Source: Mycobacterium bohemicum DSM 44277
GTDB lineage: Bacteria; Actinomycetota; Actinomycetes; Mycobacteriales; Mycobacteriaceae
DNA: 64,000 nucleotides
NCBI RefSeq assembly: GCF_001053185.1
Contig: NZ_CSTD01000002.1
Span: 812,722 to 876,721 of the forward strand
Reading direction: 5' to 3'
Each line of letters begins with the position of its first letter. The stretch's first letter is position 1. The translations under genes were made by a program, and so were the position numbers. The notes under the pieces are model-generated. The model worked only from the letters and a program-made list of their open reading frames with translations, was not told where the DNA came from and ran no database searches. This document shows, in pieces, positions 33,127 through 43,125 of the stretch.

Positions 33127-35472
33127 ATGAGTGTGCACGCAGCCGATACCAGGTCCACCTCCGCAGCCGACGAACTGCTCGACGGCCTCAACCCCCAACA
33201 GCGCCGGGCCGTGGTGCACGAGGGTTCGCCGCTGCTGATCGTTGCCGGGGCGGGTTCGGGCAAGACGGCCGTGCTGACCCGGCGCATCGCCTACCTGATC
33301 GCCGCGCGCGGTGTCGGGGTCGGCCAGATCCTGGCCATCACCTTCACCAACAAAGCCGCCGCCGAGATGCGCGAGCGCGTGGTGCGGCTGGTCGGCCCCA
33401 GGGCGCGCGCGATGTGGGTGTCGACCTTCCATTCCAGCTGTGTGCGCATCCTGCGCAACCACGCGACGCTGATCGACGGCCTCAACTCCAACTTCTCGAT
33501 CTATGACGCCGACGACTCGCGGCGCCTGCTGCAGATGATCGGGCGGGACATGGGGCTCGACATCAAACGCTACTCGCCGCGGCTCCTGGCAAACGCGATC
33601 TCCAACCTGAAGAACGAGCTGGTGGACCCGCACCAGGCGGTGGCCGATCTGACCGACGAATCCGACGAGCTGAGCCGCACCGTCGCCTCGGTCTACGGCG
33701 AATACCAGCGGCGGCTGCGGGCGGCCAACGCCTTGGACTTCGACGACCTGATCGGCGAAACCGTGGGGATCCTGCAGGCTTTCCCGCAGATCGCCCAGTA
33801 CTACCGGCGCCGGTTCCGGCACGTCCTGGTCGACGAGTACCAGGACACCAACCATGCGCAGTACGTGCTGGTGCGCGAGTTGGCCGGGCGCGGCTCTGAC
33901 GAGGTTTCCGATGACGTGCCGCCGGCCGAGTTGTGCGTCGTGGGCGACGCAGATCAGTCGATCTATGCGTTCCGCGGTGCCACCATTCGCAACATCGAGG
34001 ACTTCGAACGCGACTACCCGGACGCGACAACCATTCTGCTGGAACAGAATTACCGCTCAACGCAAAACATCCTGTCGGCGGCCAACGCCGTGATCGCCCG
34101 GAACGCCGGACGCCGCGACAAGCGCCTGTGGACCGATGCGGGCACGGGCGAGTTGATCGTCGGCTATGTCGCCGACAACGAGCACGACGAGGCACGGTTC
34201 GTGGCCGAGGAGATCGATGCGCTCGCCGAGCGGGGCGAGATCACCTACAACGACGTGGCCGTGTTCTACCGCACCAACAACTCGTCGCGGTCGCTGGAAG
34301 AGGTGTTCATCCGCGCCGGTATTCCGTACAAAGTCGTTGGCGGAGTGCGTTTTTACGAGCGCAAGGAGATTCGCGACATCGTCGCCTACCTGCGCGTGCT
34401 CGACAACCCCGGCGACGCGGTCAGCATGCGGCGCATCCTCAACACCCCCCGGCGTGGCATCGGGGACCGCGCCGAGGCGTGCGTGGCGGTCTACGCCGAG
34501 AACACCGGCTCCAGTTTCGCCGACGCGCTGGTGGCCGCGGCCGAAGGCAAGGTGCCGATGCTCAACACGCGCGCGGAGAAGGCCATCGCCGGCTTCGTCG
34601 AGCTGCTCGACGACCTGCGGGGCCGCCTCGACGACGACCTCGGCGACCTGGTCGAGTCGGTGCTCGAGCGGACCGGGTACCGCCGGGAGCTGGAGTCCTC
34701 CAACGACCCGCAGGAACTGGCGCGGCTGGATAACCTCAACGAACTCGTCAGCGTCGCACACGAATTCAGTACCGACAGGGCCTTGGAAACCAAAGAAGCC
34801 GCCGCCCTCGACGAGTCGGCAAGAACGCCCGAGGACGAAGACGTGCCGGACACCGGCGTCCTGGCGGAGTTCCTGGAGCGGGTGTCCCTGGTCGCCGACA
34901 CCGACGAGATCCCCGAGCACGGCGCGGGCGTGGTCACGCTGATGACACTGCACACCGCCAAGGGCCTGGAGTTCCCGGTGGTGTTCGTCACCGGGTGGGA
35001 GGACGGCATGTTCCCGCACATGCGGTCGCTGGACGATCCCATCGAACTCTCCGAGGAGCGGCGCCTCGCCTACGTCGGCATCACGCGGGCCCGTCAGCGC
35101 CTCTACGTCAGCAGGGCCATCGTCCGGTCCTCGTGGGGGCAGCCGATGCTCAACCCGGAATCACGTTTCCTGCAGGAGATTCCGCAGGAACTCATCGAGT
35201 GGCGCCGCACCGCGCCGGCCCCGTCGTTCAGCGCGCCGGTGAGCGGAGCCGGCCGTTTCGGCGCGCCCCGCGCGGCGCCGACCCGCTCGGGCGCGAGCAA
35301 ACGCCCGCTGCTGGTCCTGGAACAGGGTGACCGCGTGACGCACGACAAGTACGGCCTGGGCCGGGTCGAGGAAGTTTCCGGGGTCGGGGAATCGGCCATG
35401 TCGCTGATCGACTTCGGCAGCGCGGGGCGGGTGAAGCTGATGCACAACCACGCCCCGATCAGCAAGCTTTAG
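33127..35472 (+). CDS. uvrD1: ATP-dependent DNA helicase UvrD1
   Basis: A 781-aa superfamily 1A 3'-5' helicase that acts in excision repair and, in mycobacteria, is stimulated by Ku. Motifs are Walker A GAGSGKT (41-47), the Q motif LNPQQRRAVVHEGSPLL, VDEYQDTN (motif II), GDADQSIYAFRGA (III), LEQNYRST (IV), LMTLHTAKGLEFPVVF (V) and VGITRARQRLYV (VI). The C-terminus (HDKYGLGRVEEV, a Tudor-like fold) is the RNA-polymerase/Ku-binding type region of PcrA/UvrD. Two Cys in the 2B part may allow redox dimerisation, as shown for the M. tuberculosis protein. A damage-type promoter lies immediately upstream. Confidence 0.95.
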   Translation: MSVHAADTRSTSAADELLDGLNPQQRRAVVHEGSPLLIVAGAGSGKTAVLTRRIAYLIAARGVGVGQILAITFTNKAAAEMRERVVRLVGPRARAMWVSTFHSSCVRILRNHATLIDGLNSNFSIYDADDSRRLLQMIGRDMGLDIKRYSPRLLANAISNLKNELVDPHQAVADLTDESDELSRTVASVYGEYQRRLRAANALDFDDLIGETVGILQAFPQIAQYYRRRFRHVLVDEYQDTNHAQYVLVRELAGRGSDEVSDDVPPAELCVVGDADQSIYAFRGATIRNIEDFERDYPDATTILLEQNYRSTQNILSAANAVIARNAGRRDKRLWTDAGTGELIVGYVADNEHDEARFVAEEIDALAERGEITYNDVAVFYRTNNSSRSLEEVFIRAGIPYKVVGGVRFYERKEIRDIVAYLRVLDNPGDAVSMRRILNTPRRGIGDRAEACVAVYAENTGSSFADALVAAAEGKVPMLNTRAEKAIAGFVELLDDLRGRLDDDLGDLVESVLERTGYRRELESSNDPQELARLDNLNELVSVAHEFSTDRALETKEAAALDESARTPEDEDVPDTGVLAEFLERVSLVADTDEIPEHGAGVVTLMTLHTAKGLEFPVVFVTGWEDGMFPHMRSLDDPIELSEERRLAYVGITRARQRLYVSRAIVRSSWGQPMLNPESRFLQEIPQELIEWRRTAPAPSFSAPVSGAGRFGAPRAAPTRSGASKRPLLVLEQGDRVTHDKYGLGRVEEVSGVGESAMSLIDFGSAGRVKLMHNHAPISKL

Positions 35473-35485
35473 CGGGCCGCTCGGG

Positions 35486-36061
35486 TCAGCCGTGCAGCCA
35501 GCGGGTGGTTCGCGGGTGCAGCGCCAGCACCGCGCTGGAGACCGGCAGCAACCACAGGGTGTAAACGATCCAGGCGACGCGCGCGCCGGCGACGAAGACG
35601 CCGCCGTAGGTCAACACCGCGACGACCGCGCCGGCGACGATCAGGTACCGACCGAGGGATCGGCGCTGCAGCAACAGGATCACCCCGGACACCGTGGTCG
35701 CCGCGAACACCAGGGCGAGGAACGCGACCGCGATGCAAAACAGCCGGTCGGTTCGCCACCAGCCGGCGACGAGGTCGGTGGCCACCACCGATGTCGCCCA
35801 TCCGCCGACGATGCTGACCGCGCACGCCGCAACGGCGGTTCGCCCGCGTTCGCCCGCAGGCGCACCGGGGAGGGCGCCCTGACCGGCGCGCGGCTCGCCG
35901 GCCGGCGGCGAAACGAGCCGGGGAATGTGCGTCGTGGCGGAGTCCGGCGCGGTGGGGATCGGGCCGGTCGGCGCCCGCCGGATGATTCGCGTGCGGGTGT
36001 CGGAGGGTGACTCGGGCTCTGATGGCGGCCCAGGAGGTGCTGGCTGGTTTGGCGCGCTCAC
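35486..36061 (-). CDS. proline-rich membrane protein of unknown function
   Basis: The 191-aa protein has a cytoplasmic, Pro/Arg-rich, disordered N-terminus (about 1-75, PPGPPSEPESPSDT and similar) and four hydrophobic helices in the last 115 residues. I do not recognise a family. GTG at 36061 is chosen because it starts one base after the stop of the upstream M23 peptidase (TGA-G-GTG), which points to translational coupling; a longer frame to 36121 overlaps that gene. It is convergent with uvrD1 (13 bases between stops). Coupling suggests a partner role for the peptidase in the envelope, which is inference. Confidence 0.65.
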   Translation of the reverse strand: MSAPNQPAPPGPPSEPESPSDTRTRIIRRAPTGPIPTAPDSATTHIPRLVSPPAGEPRAGQGALPGAPAGERGRTAVAACAVSIVGGWATSVVATDLVAGWWRTDRLFCIAVAFLALVFAATTVSGVILLLQRRSLGRYLIVAGAVVAVLTYGGVFVAGARVAWIVYTLWLLPVSSAVLALHPRTTRWLHG

Positions 36062-36062
36062 C

Positions 36063-37152
36063 TCAACCAGCGTAGTTGCCGACCATAAGTCCCCGCTTTG
36101 CGAGCCACGGGACAGGATCAATCCTCTCGGTGCCGCCCTGGAGCACCTCGAAATGCAGGTGGGGGCCGGTGGAATTTCCCCGGTTGCCCATGGTGGCGAT
36201 CTGGTCGCCGGCCATCACCTGCTCGCCGACGCTGACCAGCGTCGTGTTGATGTGGCCGTACAGCGTGACCGTGCCGTCGGCATGCCGCAGCTTGACCAGC
36301 ATCCCGTAGCCCGCGGCCGGCCCGGCGTCGATGACGACCCCGTCGGACACGGCGTAGATCGGAGTGCCGATCGCGTTGGCGAGGTCGATGCCGGCGTGCA
36401 GCACGCCCCAGCGGTAGCCGAAGTTGGAGGTGAAGATGCCTCTCGTCGGCATGACGTAGAGCGGCTGCTGCAGCCGGGCCTCGCGCTGGGCGCGGTCGTT
36501 CGCGAACGCCAGCCCTTTGGCGAGCTCCTGATTGTGCACGGCCGCGCTGGCCGCGGGCGCGACCGCGATCACCTGTGCGCCGCGGATGCTGTCGGTTCCC
36601 GACCCGCCGGTCAGCGACGACGCGTTGGCCATCAGCACGGGCTCTGTCTTGGGGGTGTCGGCGTGGCCCGTCGCGCTGTGCGCGGCCGCGGCAGCGGCGG
36701 CCCCTGGCGGCGCTGGTCGGCTGCTTGCGGTGCTGCCCGCCGCGCCGCACCACGGGGATGACGTCGGTGTCGCCGAACTCGTCACGAGAGCCGAACCGCG
36801 AATCGACCGCCACCACTCGGGTCGGGGCCTCGTCGGGCGAGGCCAGCAGCAGTGGGGTGAGGTTGTCGGTGTCGCTCAGGTCGTCGAGCTCGGGGGCCAG
36901 CAACACCCGCGCCGCGTTGTCGAAAGTTGAGTCGGCGCTGAAATCCAGGTCGTCCAGCTCGCTGGCGTCACTGAAATCCAGGTCGCCGAAATCGAAGCCG
37001 TCGAGGGGCAGGATCTCCGTGACCTCGTTGCGGTGGGGTTCGGCCCACCGGCCGTGCGCCGCGCGAGCAACCCTCATCACGCCTGGTGTCACGGCCGAAC
37101 TCGGAGCAAACCGGTGCTGGGGCAAACTGAATTGTCCTCGTATCGTGACCAT
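36063..37152 (-). pseudogene. M23-family peptidoglycan endopeptidase with frameshift (Rv0950c homologue)
   Basis: The N-terminal part (from ATG at 37152: [20 protein letters not shown], then an acidic Asp-rich stretch) and the C-terminal M23 part are in different frames. The switch is needed near 36701-36704, a run of four C on the plus strand. Removing one base there joins [11 protein letters not shown] to [16 protein letters not shown] in one frame. The M23 domain (last 150 residues) is otherwise sound: HAGID supplies His/Asp zinc ligands and HLHFEV the HxH. Family members cut peptidoglycan cross-bridges in the wall. Either the gene is broken or the base is a sequencing error; the rest shows no decay. 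Confidence 0.8.
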
Positions 37153-37228
37153 ACCGTTATCTGGACCCTAAGGAAGGTATCCGCTTTAGGACGACGCTGG
37201 CAACCTCGGGCCGCGATCGGGCGGAAAG

Positions 37229-37244
37229 TGTGACTTGGATCACG
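37229..37244. promoter_or_regulatory. CRP (Rv3676-type) binding site between the M23 gene and sucC
   Basis: TGTGACTTGGATCACG fits TGTGANNNNNNTCACA with a single mismatch. It lies 77 bases upstream of the minus-strand peptidase start and 158 upstream of sucC. A weaker copy, CGTGACCTGCGCCACA, is at 37265-37280, 36 bases away. CRP in M. tuberculosis is reported to affect Rv0950c and sucC. Confidence 0.65.
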
Positions 37245-37401
37245 AGCGACGCGCCGGGGTATGCCGTGACCTGCGCCACATCGTGGGACGCGCCGGTAGC
37301 GGCCGTTTTGGGGGTGGATACAGTTCCTCCGTGCGAGTTGCCGGGAGCGGCACCGCCGACGTTCAGGCCTAGCAGTCAAGCCGAGTGAAGACAGTGAGCT
37401 C

Positions 37402-38565
37402 ATGGACCTTTTCGAATATCAAGCCAAAGAATTGTTCACCAAGCACAACGTACCGACCACGCCCGGGCGCGTGACGGACACCGCCGAGGGCGCCCGCGAG
37501 ATCGCCGCCGAGATCGGCCGTCCGGTGATGGTCAAAGCACAGGTCAAGATCGGCGGACGAGGCAAGGCCGGTGGCGTCAAGTACGCCGCCACGCCCGACG
37601 ACGCCTACGAGCACGCCAAGAACATTCTCGGCCTGGACATCAAGGGCCACATCGTGCACAAGCTGCTGGTGGCCGAGGCCAGCGACATCGCCGAGGAGTA
37701 CTACATCTCCTTCCTGCTCGACCGCGCCAACCGCACCTATCTCGCCATGTGCTCGGTCGAGGGCGGCGTGGAGATCGAGGAAGTCGCCGCCACCAAGCCC
37801 GACCGGCTCGCCAAGGTCCCCGTCGACGCCGTCAAGGGCGTCGACCTGGCGACCGCGCGCTCGATCGCCGAGCAGGGCCACCTGCCCGCCGAGGTGCTCG
37901 ACGCGGCGGCGGTGACGATCTCCAAGCTCTGGGAGGTCTTCGTCGCCGAGGACGCCACCCTGGTCGAGGTGAACCCGCTGGTGCGCGACCCCGAGGACCG
38001 GATCCTCGCGCTGGACGGCAAGGTCACGCTCGACGCCAACGCCGACTTCCGACACCCCGAGCACGCCGAGTTCGAGGACCGCGCGTCCACCGACCCGCTC
38101 GAGCTGAAGGCCAAGGAGCACGACCTCAACTACGTCAAGCTCGACGGTGCCGTCGGCATCATCGGCAACGGCGCGGGCCTGGTGATGTCGACCCTCGACG
38201 TCGTCGCCTATGCCGGGGAGAAGCACGGCGGCGTCAAGCCGGCCAACTTCCTGGACATCGGCGGCGGCGCCTCGGCCGAGGTGATGGCCGCCGGGCTGGA
38301 CGTCATCTTGAACGACAAGCAGGTCAAGAGCGTGTTCGTGAATGTTTTCGGCGGGATCACCTCCTGCGACGCCGTCGCGAACGGAATCGTGACCGCGCTG
38401 AACATGCTCGGCGACGAGGCCAACAAGCCGCTCGTCGTCCGGCTCGACGGCAACAACGTCGACGAAGGGCGCCGCATCCTGGCACAGGCCAACCATCCCC
38501 TGGTGATTGTGGCCGAGACCATGGACGCCGGTGCCGACAAAGCCGCCGAGCTGGCGAATAAGTAA
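37402..38565 (+). CDS. sucC: succinyl-CoA synthetase beta subunit
   Basis: The 387-aa ATP-grasp subunit forms succinyl-CoA or uses it to make ATP/GTP in the TCA cycle. It has [21 protein letters not shown] at the start, the nucleotide-binding stretch [19 protein letters not shown], and LFVEVNPL-like VEVNPLV (metal site). [14 protein letters not shown] and NVFGGI follow in the CoA/succinate-binding C-terminal domain. Length and order are typical. It is followed 12 bases later by sucD, one operon; a CRP site lies upstream. Confidence 0.97.
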   Translation: MDLFEYQAKELFTKHNVPTTPGRVTDTAEGAREIAAEIGRPVMVKAQVKIGGRGKAGGVKYAATPDDAYEHAKNILGLDIKGHIVHKLLVAEASDIAEEYYISFLLDRANRTYLAMCSVEGGVEIEEVAATKPDRLAKVPVDAVKGVDLATARSIAEQGHLPAEVLDAAAVTISKLWEVFVAEDATLVEVNPLVRDPEDRILALDGKVTLDANADFRHPEHAEFEDRASTDPLELKAKEHDLNYVKLDGAVGIIGNGAGLVMSTLDVVAYAGEKHGGVKPANFLDIGGGASAEVMAAGLDVILNDKQVKSVFVNVFGGITSCDAVANGIVTALNMLGDEANKPLVVRLDGNNVDEGRRILAQANHPLVIVAETMDAGADKAAELANK

Positions 38566-38577
38566 GGGAGCCAACAC

Positions 38578-39480
38578 ATGTCGATTTTCCTGAACAAGGA
38601 CTCCAAAGTCATCGTCCAGGGCATCACCGGCGGCGAGGGCACCAAGCACACCGCGCTCATGCTGAAGGCCGGCACCCAGGTGGTGGGCGGGGTGAACGCC
38701 CGCAAGGCGGGTACCACCGTCTCGCACGTGGACGCGAAAGGCAAGGACGTCGAGCTTCCGGTCTTTGGCACCGTCGCCGAAGCGATGAAGGAGACCGGCG
38801 CCAACGTGTCGGTCGGCTTCGTCCCGCCGAAATTCGCCAAGGACGCCATGATCGAGGCGATCGACGCCGAGATCCCGCTGCTGGTCGTCATCACCGAGGG
38901 AATTCCGGTGCAGGACAGCGCGTATGCCTGGGCCTACAACGTGGACAAAGGGCAGAAGACGCGCATCATCGGGCCGAACTGCCCCGGCATCATCACCCCG
39001 GGAGAGGCGCTGGCCGGCATCACCCCGGCCAACATCAGCGGCCCCGGCCCGGTCGGGCTGGTGTCCAAGTCCGGCACCCTGACCTACCAGATGATGTACG
39101 AGCTGCGCGATTTCGGGTTCTCCACCTCGATCGGCATCGGCGGTGACCCGGTGATCGGCACCACCCACATCGACGCCATCGAGGCGTTCGAGAAGGACCC
39201 CGACACCAAGGTCATCGTGATGATCGGTGAGATCGGCGGCGACGCCGAGGAGCGCGCCGCCGACTACATCAAGGCCAACGTGTCCAAGCCGGTCGTCGGG
39301 TATGTCGCGGGATTCACCGCCCCGGAAGGCAAGACGATGGGCCACGCCGGCGCCATCGTCTCCGGGTCGTCGGGCACCGCGGCCGCCAAGAAGGAAGCCC
39401 TGGAGGCGGCCGGCGTCAGGGTCGGCAAGACGCCGTCGGAGACCGCCGCGCTGGCCCGGGAGATCCTGAAGAGCCTGTAG
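38578..39480 (+). CDS. sucD: succinyl-CoA synthetase alpha subunit
   Basis: The 300-aa alpha subunit binds CoA and carries the phosphohistidine. The Rossmann CoA fold opens [29 protein letters not shown] is the family signature. [18 protein letters not shown] contains the active His. GGAG precedes the ATG, 12 bases after sucC. It works as an alpha-beta complex with SucC; both are in the cytoplasm. Confidence 0.97.
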   Translation: MSIFLNKDSKVIVQGITGGEGTKHTALMLKAGTQVVGGVNARKAGTTVSHVDAKGKDVELPVFGTVAEAMKETGANVSVGFVPPKFAKDAMIEAIDAEIPLLVVITEGIPVQDSAYAWAYNVDKGQKTRIIGPNCPGIITPGEALAGITPANISGPGPVGLVSKSGTLTYQMMYELRDFGFSTSIGIGGDPVIGTTHIDAIEAFEKDPDTKVIVMIGEIGGDAEERAADYIKANVSKPVVGYVAGFTAPEGKTMGHAGAIVSGSSGTAAAKKEALEAAGVRVGKTPSETAALAREILKSL

Positions 39481-39561
39481 CGTCTGCCGGCGTCGTTCCG
39501 CCGCGCGCGCCGGGTGGCCCGGTTGCACGCCCGCCGGGACCCTACGGTAGATAGTGGGTCT

Positions 39562-41091
39562 ATGAATCTCGACCCGAAGACACCCGTCGTCGTCGGGGTT
39601 GGGCAGTCCGCCGAACGCATCGACGACCCCGACTACCGGGCGTTGTCGCCCGTGGAGTTGGCGGCCGGCGCCGCGCGCGCGGCGCTGCTCGACTGCGGCG
39701 CAGACTTCGACGCGGTGGCCTCGGCGGTGGACACCGTGGCCGGTGTCCGGCAGTTCGAGATCTCCGGGCCGATCGCCTCGGCCGTGCTGGGGCGGTCCAA
39801 CAACTACCCGCGGTCGGTCGCCAAGCGGCTCGGGGCGCGGCCCCGCCGGGCCATCCTCGAGATCGTGGGCGGCCAGGGACCCCAGCACCTGATCAGCGAG
39901 CTGGCCGCCGAGGTCGCCGCGGGCCGTTCGGAGGCCGCCCTGATCTTCGGTTCGGATGCGACGTCGACGCTGCGGCACTTCGCCCGGGCCGACGACAAGC
40001 CGGATTTCACCGAGACCGTCGAGGGCGACCTGGAGGATCGCGGCACCGGCATCGCGAAACTCATCTCGCGCTACACCGTGATGCACGGGCTGACCAGCGC
40101 CCCGATCCAATACGGGCTGCTGGAGAACGCGCGGCGGGCCGGAACCGGGCTGGGACCGGGCGACTATCGCCGGACGATGGGGGAGCTGTTCGCGCCGTTC
40201 ACCAAGATCGCCGCCAACAACCCGTTCGCCGCCGCGCCGGTCGAACGCACGGTGGACGAGCTGATCACCGTGACCGAGAGCAACCGGATGATCGCCGAGC
40301 CGTACCCGCGGCTGATGGTCGCCCGAGACCAGGTGAACCAGGGCGCGGCAGCGCTGTTGATGTCGGTGGAGGCGGCGCGACGGCTGGGCGTGCCGTCGGA
40401 CAAGTGGGTGTTCCTGCGCGGCCATGCCGACCTCGAGGAGCAGCCCCTGCTGCAGCGGCAGGACCTCGGCCACGCCCCCTCGGCCGTGATGGCCGTGCGC
40501 GAGGCCCTGGACATGGCCGGCATCGGCATCGACGACGTCGCGACCTTCGACCTATACAGCTGCTTCCCGGTGCCGGTGTTCAACATCTGCGACGGCCTGG
40601 GCATCGCGACCGACGACCCGCGCGGGCTGACCCTGACCGGCGGGCTGCCGTTCTTCGGCGGCGCCGGCAACAACTACTCGATGCACGCCGTCGCCGAGAC
40701 CGTGGCCCAAATGCGAAGCACCCCAGGAGAGTACGGTCTGGTCGGGGCGAACGGCGGCATCCTGAGCAAGTACTCGGTGGGCGTCTATTCGACCGCCCCG
40801 GCCGCGTGGACGCCGGACCGCAGCGCGCCGTTGCAGGCGCGGGTCGCCGCGCTGCCGACGGTGCCCGTGACCGAGCAGGCCGATGGCATCGGCACCGTCG
40901 AGACCTACACCGTGCGCCGCGACGACGGACGCCCGACCGGGATCGTCATCGGACGCCTGGACGACGGTAGCCGGTTCCTGTCGACCACCGAGGACGACGA
41001 GTTGATCGCACTGCTGATCGACGGCGACCCCCTGGGGCGTCGGGTCCGGGTGCGCTCCTTCGACTACGGCAACCGCTGCACGCCGGCCTGA
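39562..41091 (+). CDS. thiolase-like protein type 1 / acetyl-CoA acetyltransferase family
   Basis: The 509-aa thiolase-fold protein has an added C-terminal domain (about 400-509) typical of the TLP1 subgroup, which is common in mycobacteria. The N-terminal thiolase part has VVVGVGQSAERIDD and, where the nucleophile is expected, GGQGPQHL, with no clear Cys, so classic thiolysis is doubtful. The C-terminal half has the sequence DLYSCFPVPVFNIC, with Cys, and GGLPFFGGAGNNYSMHAVAE, where Cys and His could lie close. The ATG at 39562 is preferred. It is not next to sucD in M. tuberculosis. It is 81 bases after sucD, probably its own unit. Confidence 0.82.
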   Translation: MNLDPKTPVVVGVGQSAERIDDPDYRALSPVELAAGAARAALLDCGADFDAVASAVDTVAGVRQFEISGPIASAVLGRSNNYPRSVAKRLGARPRRAILEIVGGQGPQHLISELAAEVAAGRSEAALIFGSDATSTLRHFARADDKPDFTETVEGDLEDRGTGIAKLISRYTVMHGLTSAPIQYGLLENARRAGTGLGPGDYRRTMGELFAPFTKIAANNPFAAAPVERTVDELITVTESNRMIAEPYPRLMVARDQVNQGAAALLMSVEAARRLGVPSDKWVFLRGHADLEEQPLLQRQDLGHAPSAVMAVREALDMAGIGIDDVATFDLYSCFPVPVFNICDGLGIATDDPRGLTLTGGLPFFGGAGNNYSMHAVAETVAQMRSTPGEYGLVGANGGILSKYSVGVYSTAPAAWTPDRSAPLQARVAALPTVPVTEQADGIGTVETYTVRRDDGRPTGIVIGRLDDGSRFLSTTEDDELIALLIDGDPLGRRVRVRSFDYGNRCTPA

Positions 41092-41105
41092 CGCGCCGAT
41101 CTCTT

Positions 41106-41164
41106 CGCGACACATAAACCACGCACACGACACGCCGATCCGCGTCGCGCTGGGTTATGTCTCG
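41106..41164. repeat. 59-bp structured intergenic element, copy 1
   Basis: Same length and ends as 60503-60561, sharing the core CCACGCACACGACACGCCG. Stem: ACATAA (41112-41117) with TTATGT (41155-41160), and CCA with TGG inside. It lies between two convergent genes and may end both transcripts. See the finding on covariation. Confidence 0.65.
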
Positions 41165-41186
41165 TGGAGTGGAGGCCGCCGAGTGC

Positions 41187-42035
41187 TCACACCACGGCGG
41201 CCAGCTTGCCGGCGAGCCGCTCGACGTAGGCGGCGATCTCGTCGTCGGGGCGGTCGGGCAGGCCGAACAGCACCTCGGTCACCCCCAGCTCGGCCCAGCG
41301 CGCCAGCTTCTCGGGCACCGGCTTGAAGTCCAGCGCCACGATCTGCGGGGCGCCGTCGCGGCCGGCGCCCGCCCAGGTGTCCTGCAGAAGCTTGACCGGC
41401 TCGTCGATGTCGAAGTCGCGCGGCGTGGTGATCCAGCCGTCGGCGCTGCGGGCGATCCACTTGAAGTTCTTCTCGTTGCCGGCCGCACCCACCAGCACGG
41501 GCACGTGCGGTTGCACCGGCTTGGGCCACGCCCAGCTGGGTCCGAACTTGACGAACTCGCCGTCGTAGGCGGCCTCCTCCTCGGTCCACAACGCCCGCAT
41601 GGCCTCGATGTACTCGCGCAACATCGTGCGGCGGCGCCCGGGCGGCACGCCGTGGTCGGCGAGTTCGTCGGTGTTCCAACCGAACCCGACCCCGAGGCTG
41701 ACCCGCCCGCCGGACAGGTGGTCCAGCGTGGCGATGCTTTTGGCCAGCGTGATCGGGTCGTGTTCGACCGGCAGCGCCACGGCCGTCGACAGCCGCACCC
41801 GCGTCGTCACCGCGCACGCCGCCCCCAGGCTCACCCAGGGGTCCAGCGTCCGCATGTAGCGGTCGTCGGGCAGCGACGCGTCGCCGGTGGTCGGGTGGGC
41901 GGCCTCCCGCTTCACCGGGATGTGCGTGTGCTCCGGTACGTAGAACGTGTGAAAGCCGTGGTTGTCGGCGAGCTTGGCGGCCTTGGCCGGTGAGATGCCG
42001 CGGTCACTGGTGAAAAGCACGAGGCCGTAATCCAT
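41187..42035 (-). CDS. LLM-class F420-dependent oxidoreductase (Rv0953c homologue)
   Basis: The 282-aa luciferase-like protein matches Rv0953c in place and length. The marks are VLFTSDRGISPAKAAKLADNHG, FYVPEHTHIPV, and GGRVSLGVGFGWNTDELADHG. It should take hydride from reduced F420; the substrate is unknown. ATG at 42035 is chosen; a frame runs 295 codons further up but overlaps the next operator and gene. A perfect KstR-type palindrome ends 10 bases before the start. With the Rv0940c homologue, this makes two LLM enzymes with the same operator, so they may act in one sterol-linked path. Confidence 0.9.
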   Translation of the reverse strand: MDYGLVLFTSDRGISPAKAAKLADNHGFHTFYVPEHTHIPVKREAAHPTTGDASLPDDRYMRTLDPWVSLGAACAVTTRVRLSTAVALPVEHDPITLAKSIATLDHLSGGRVSLGVGFGWNTDELADHGVPPGRRRTMLREYIEAMRALWTEEEAAYDGEFVKFGPSWAWPKPVQPHVPVLVGAAGNEKNFKWIARSADGWITTPRDFDIDEPVKLLQDTWAGAGRDGAPQIVALDFKPVPEKLARWAELGVTEVLFGLPDRPDDEIAAYVERLAGKLAAVV

Positions 42036-42044
42036 GCCGAGAAT

Positions 42045-42058
42045 TAGAACGTGTTCTA
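42045..42058. promoter_or_regulatory. KstR operator before the Rv0953c homologue
   Basis: TAGAACGTGTTCTA, identical to the site at 22747-22760. It ends 10 bases before the minus-strand start, so bound repressor would cover the transcription start. Confidence 0.85.
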
Positions 42059-42194
42059 CCTCTGCGGGGCAAGCGGGTCCGGCTGTGGCGCCCGCGCGGC
42101 GGGTTGGTCGCTCCCGCGGGCGCCTCCGGGGGTGCGCTAGCGTGGGTGGTCGAATCACCTGGGAGCACAGCATCGCACTGCAACAGGAGGAGTC

Positions 42195-43085
42195 ATGACC
42201 TATTCGCCCGGTGGCCCCGGATATCCACCGACGCAACCCGGCGGATCCTATGCGGGCGGCGCGCCATCGTTCGCCAAGGACGACGACGGCAAGAGCAAGC
42301 TGCCCCTTTACCTCACGATCGCGGTGGCGGTTCTCGGGTTCTTGGCCTACCTCGCGAGTTTCGGACCGATGTTCACCGTCAGCGTGGAGATCGGGGGCGG
42401 CATGTCGGGGGTCAGCGATCTGGGGGTGTCCGTCGGGGTGATCGCGGCGCTGTTGGCCGCGCTGCTCGCCGCCGTCAGCCTGGTGCCCAAGACCAGGAAT
42501 TACGCGGCCCCGACCGCGGTGGTCGCCCTGCTTGCGGTGCTGATGCTGATCGCCGGGCTCGTCAACACCGGCAACGGTGTGTCCATCGGCTGGGGCCTGT
42601 GGCTGGTCCTGCTCGCGAGCGTGCTCGAGGCGTCCGTCGCGGTGGCGGCGCTGCTGCTGGACGCCGGCGTGATCACCGCGCCGGCGCCGCGCCCCAAGTA
42701 CGACCCCTACGCGCAATACGGCCAGTACGGGCAATACGGGCAGTACGGACAACAGCCGTATTACGGTCAGCAGCAGCACGCCGGCCAGCAGCAGTCGCAA
42801 CAGCCCCCCGGCTACGGGGCGCAGTACGGCGGCTACCCGTCCAGCCAGGCCCCCACCCAGAGTGCCGTTCCGACCACCGGCGGGTTCGGCGCCCAGCAGC
42901 ACCCTGCCGGCCAGCAGCACGGGACCTCCACGCCGCCGACCGGCTTCCCGAGCTTCAGCCCGCCACCCTCGGCCGGCGCCGACAGCTCGGGCTCCGAAGG
43001 GGGATCGTCGGCTCCGGTGAACTACGCCAACCAGTCCGAGGGGCCGCAGTCGCCGTCGTCGCCGTCTGGTCCAGCGCCGTCCTGA
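42195..43085 (+). CDS. 34-kDa antigenic membrane protein (Rv0954 homologue)
   Basis: A 296-aa envelope protein. A short Gly/Pro-rich head (1-35) precedes four hydrophobic helices (about 37-160). A long hydrophilic tail (about 165-296) is rich in Gln, Gly, Tyr, Pro and Ser, with [13 protein letters not shown] repeats. It is the homologue of Rv0954 and of the 34-kDa antigen of M. avium subsp. paratuberculosis. Rv0954 is reported near the cell-division machinery. AGGAGG precedes the ATG. The next gene, perM, starts 40 bases later; both fit a cell-envelope/division unit. Confidence 0.9.
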   Translation: MTYSPGGPGYPPTQPGGSYAGGAPSFAKDDDGKSKLPLYLTIAVAVLGFLAYLASFGPMFTVSVEIGGGMSGVSDLGVSVGVIAALLAALLAAVSLVPKTRNYAAPTAVVALLAVLMLIAGLVNTGNGVSIGWGLWLVLLASVLEASVAVAALLLDAGVITAPAPRPKYDPYAQYGQYGQYGQYGQQPYYGQQQHAGQQQSQQPPGYGAQYGGYPSSQAPTQSAVPTTGGFGAQQHPAGQQHGTSTPPTGFPSFSPPPSAGADSSGSEGGSSAPVNYANQSEGPQSPSSPSGPAPS

Positions 43086-43125
43086 TCATGCGCTTCCGCG
43101 CCTAGTCTCGGGACGTGCGCCAACA

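Noticed and set aside
37369..40473. Very long minus-strand open frame (about 1030 codons) opposite sucC and sucD
   Set aside because: It is the mirror of the high-GC codon pattern of sucCD and has no recognisable domain; sucC, sucD and the thiolase gene explain the DNA.
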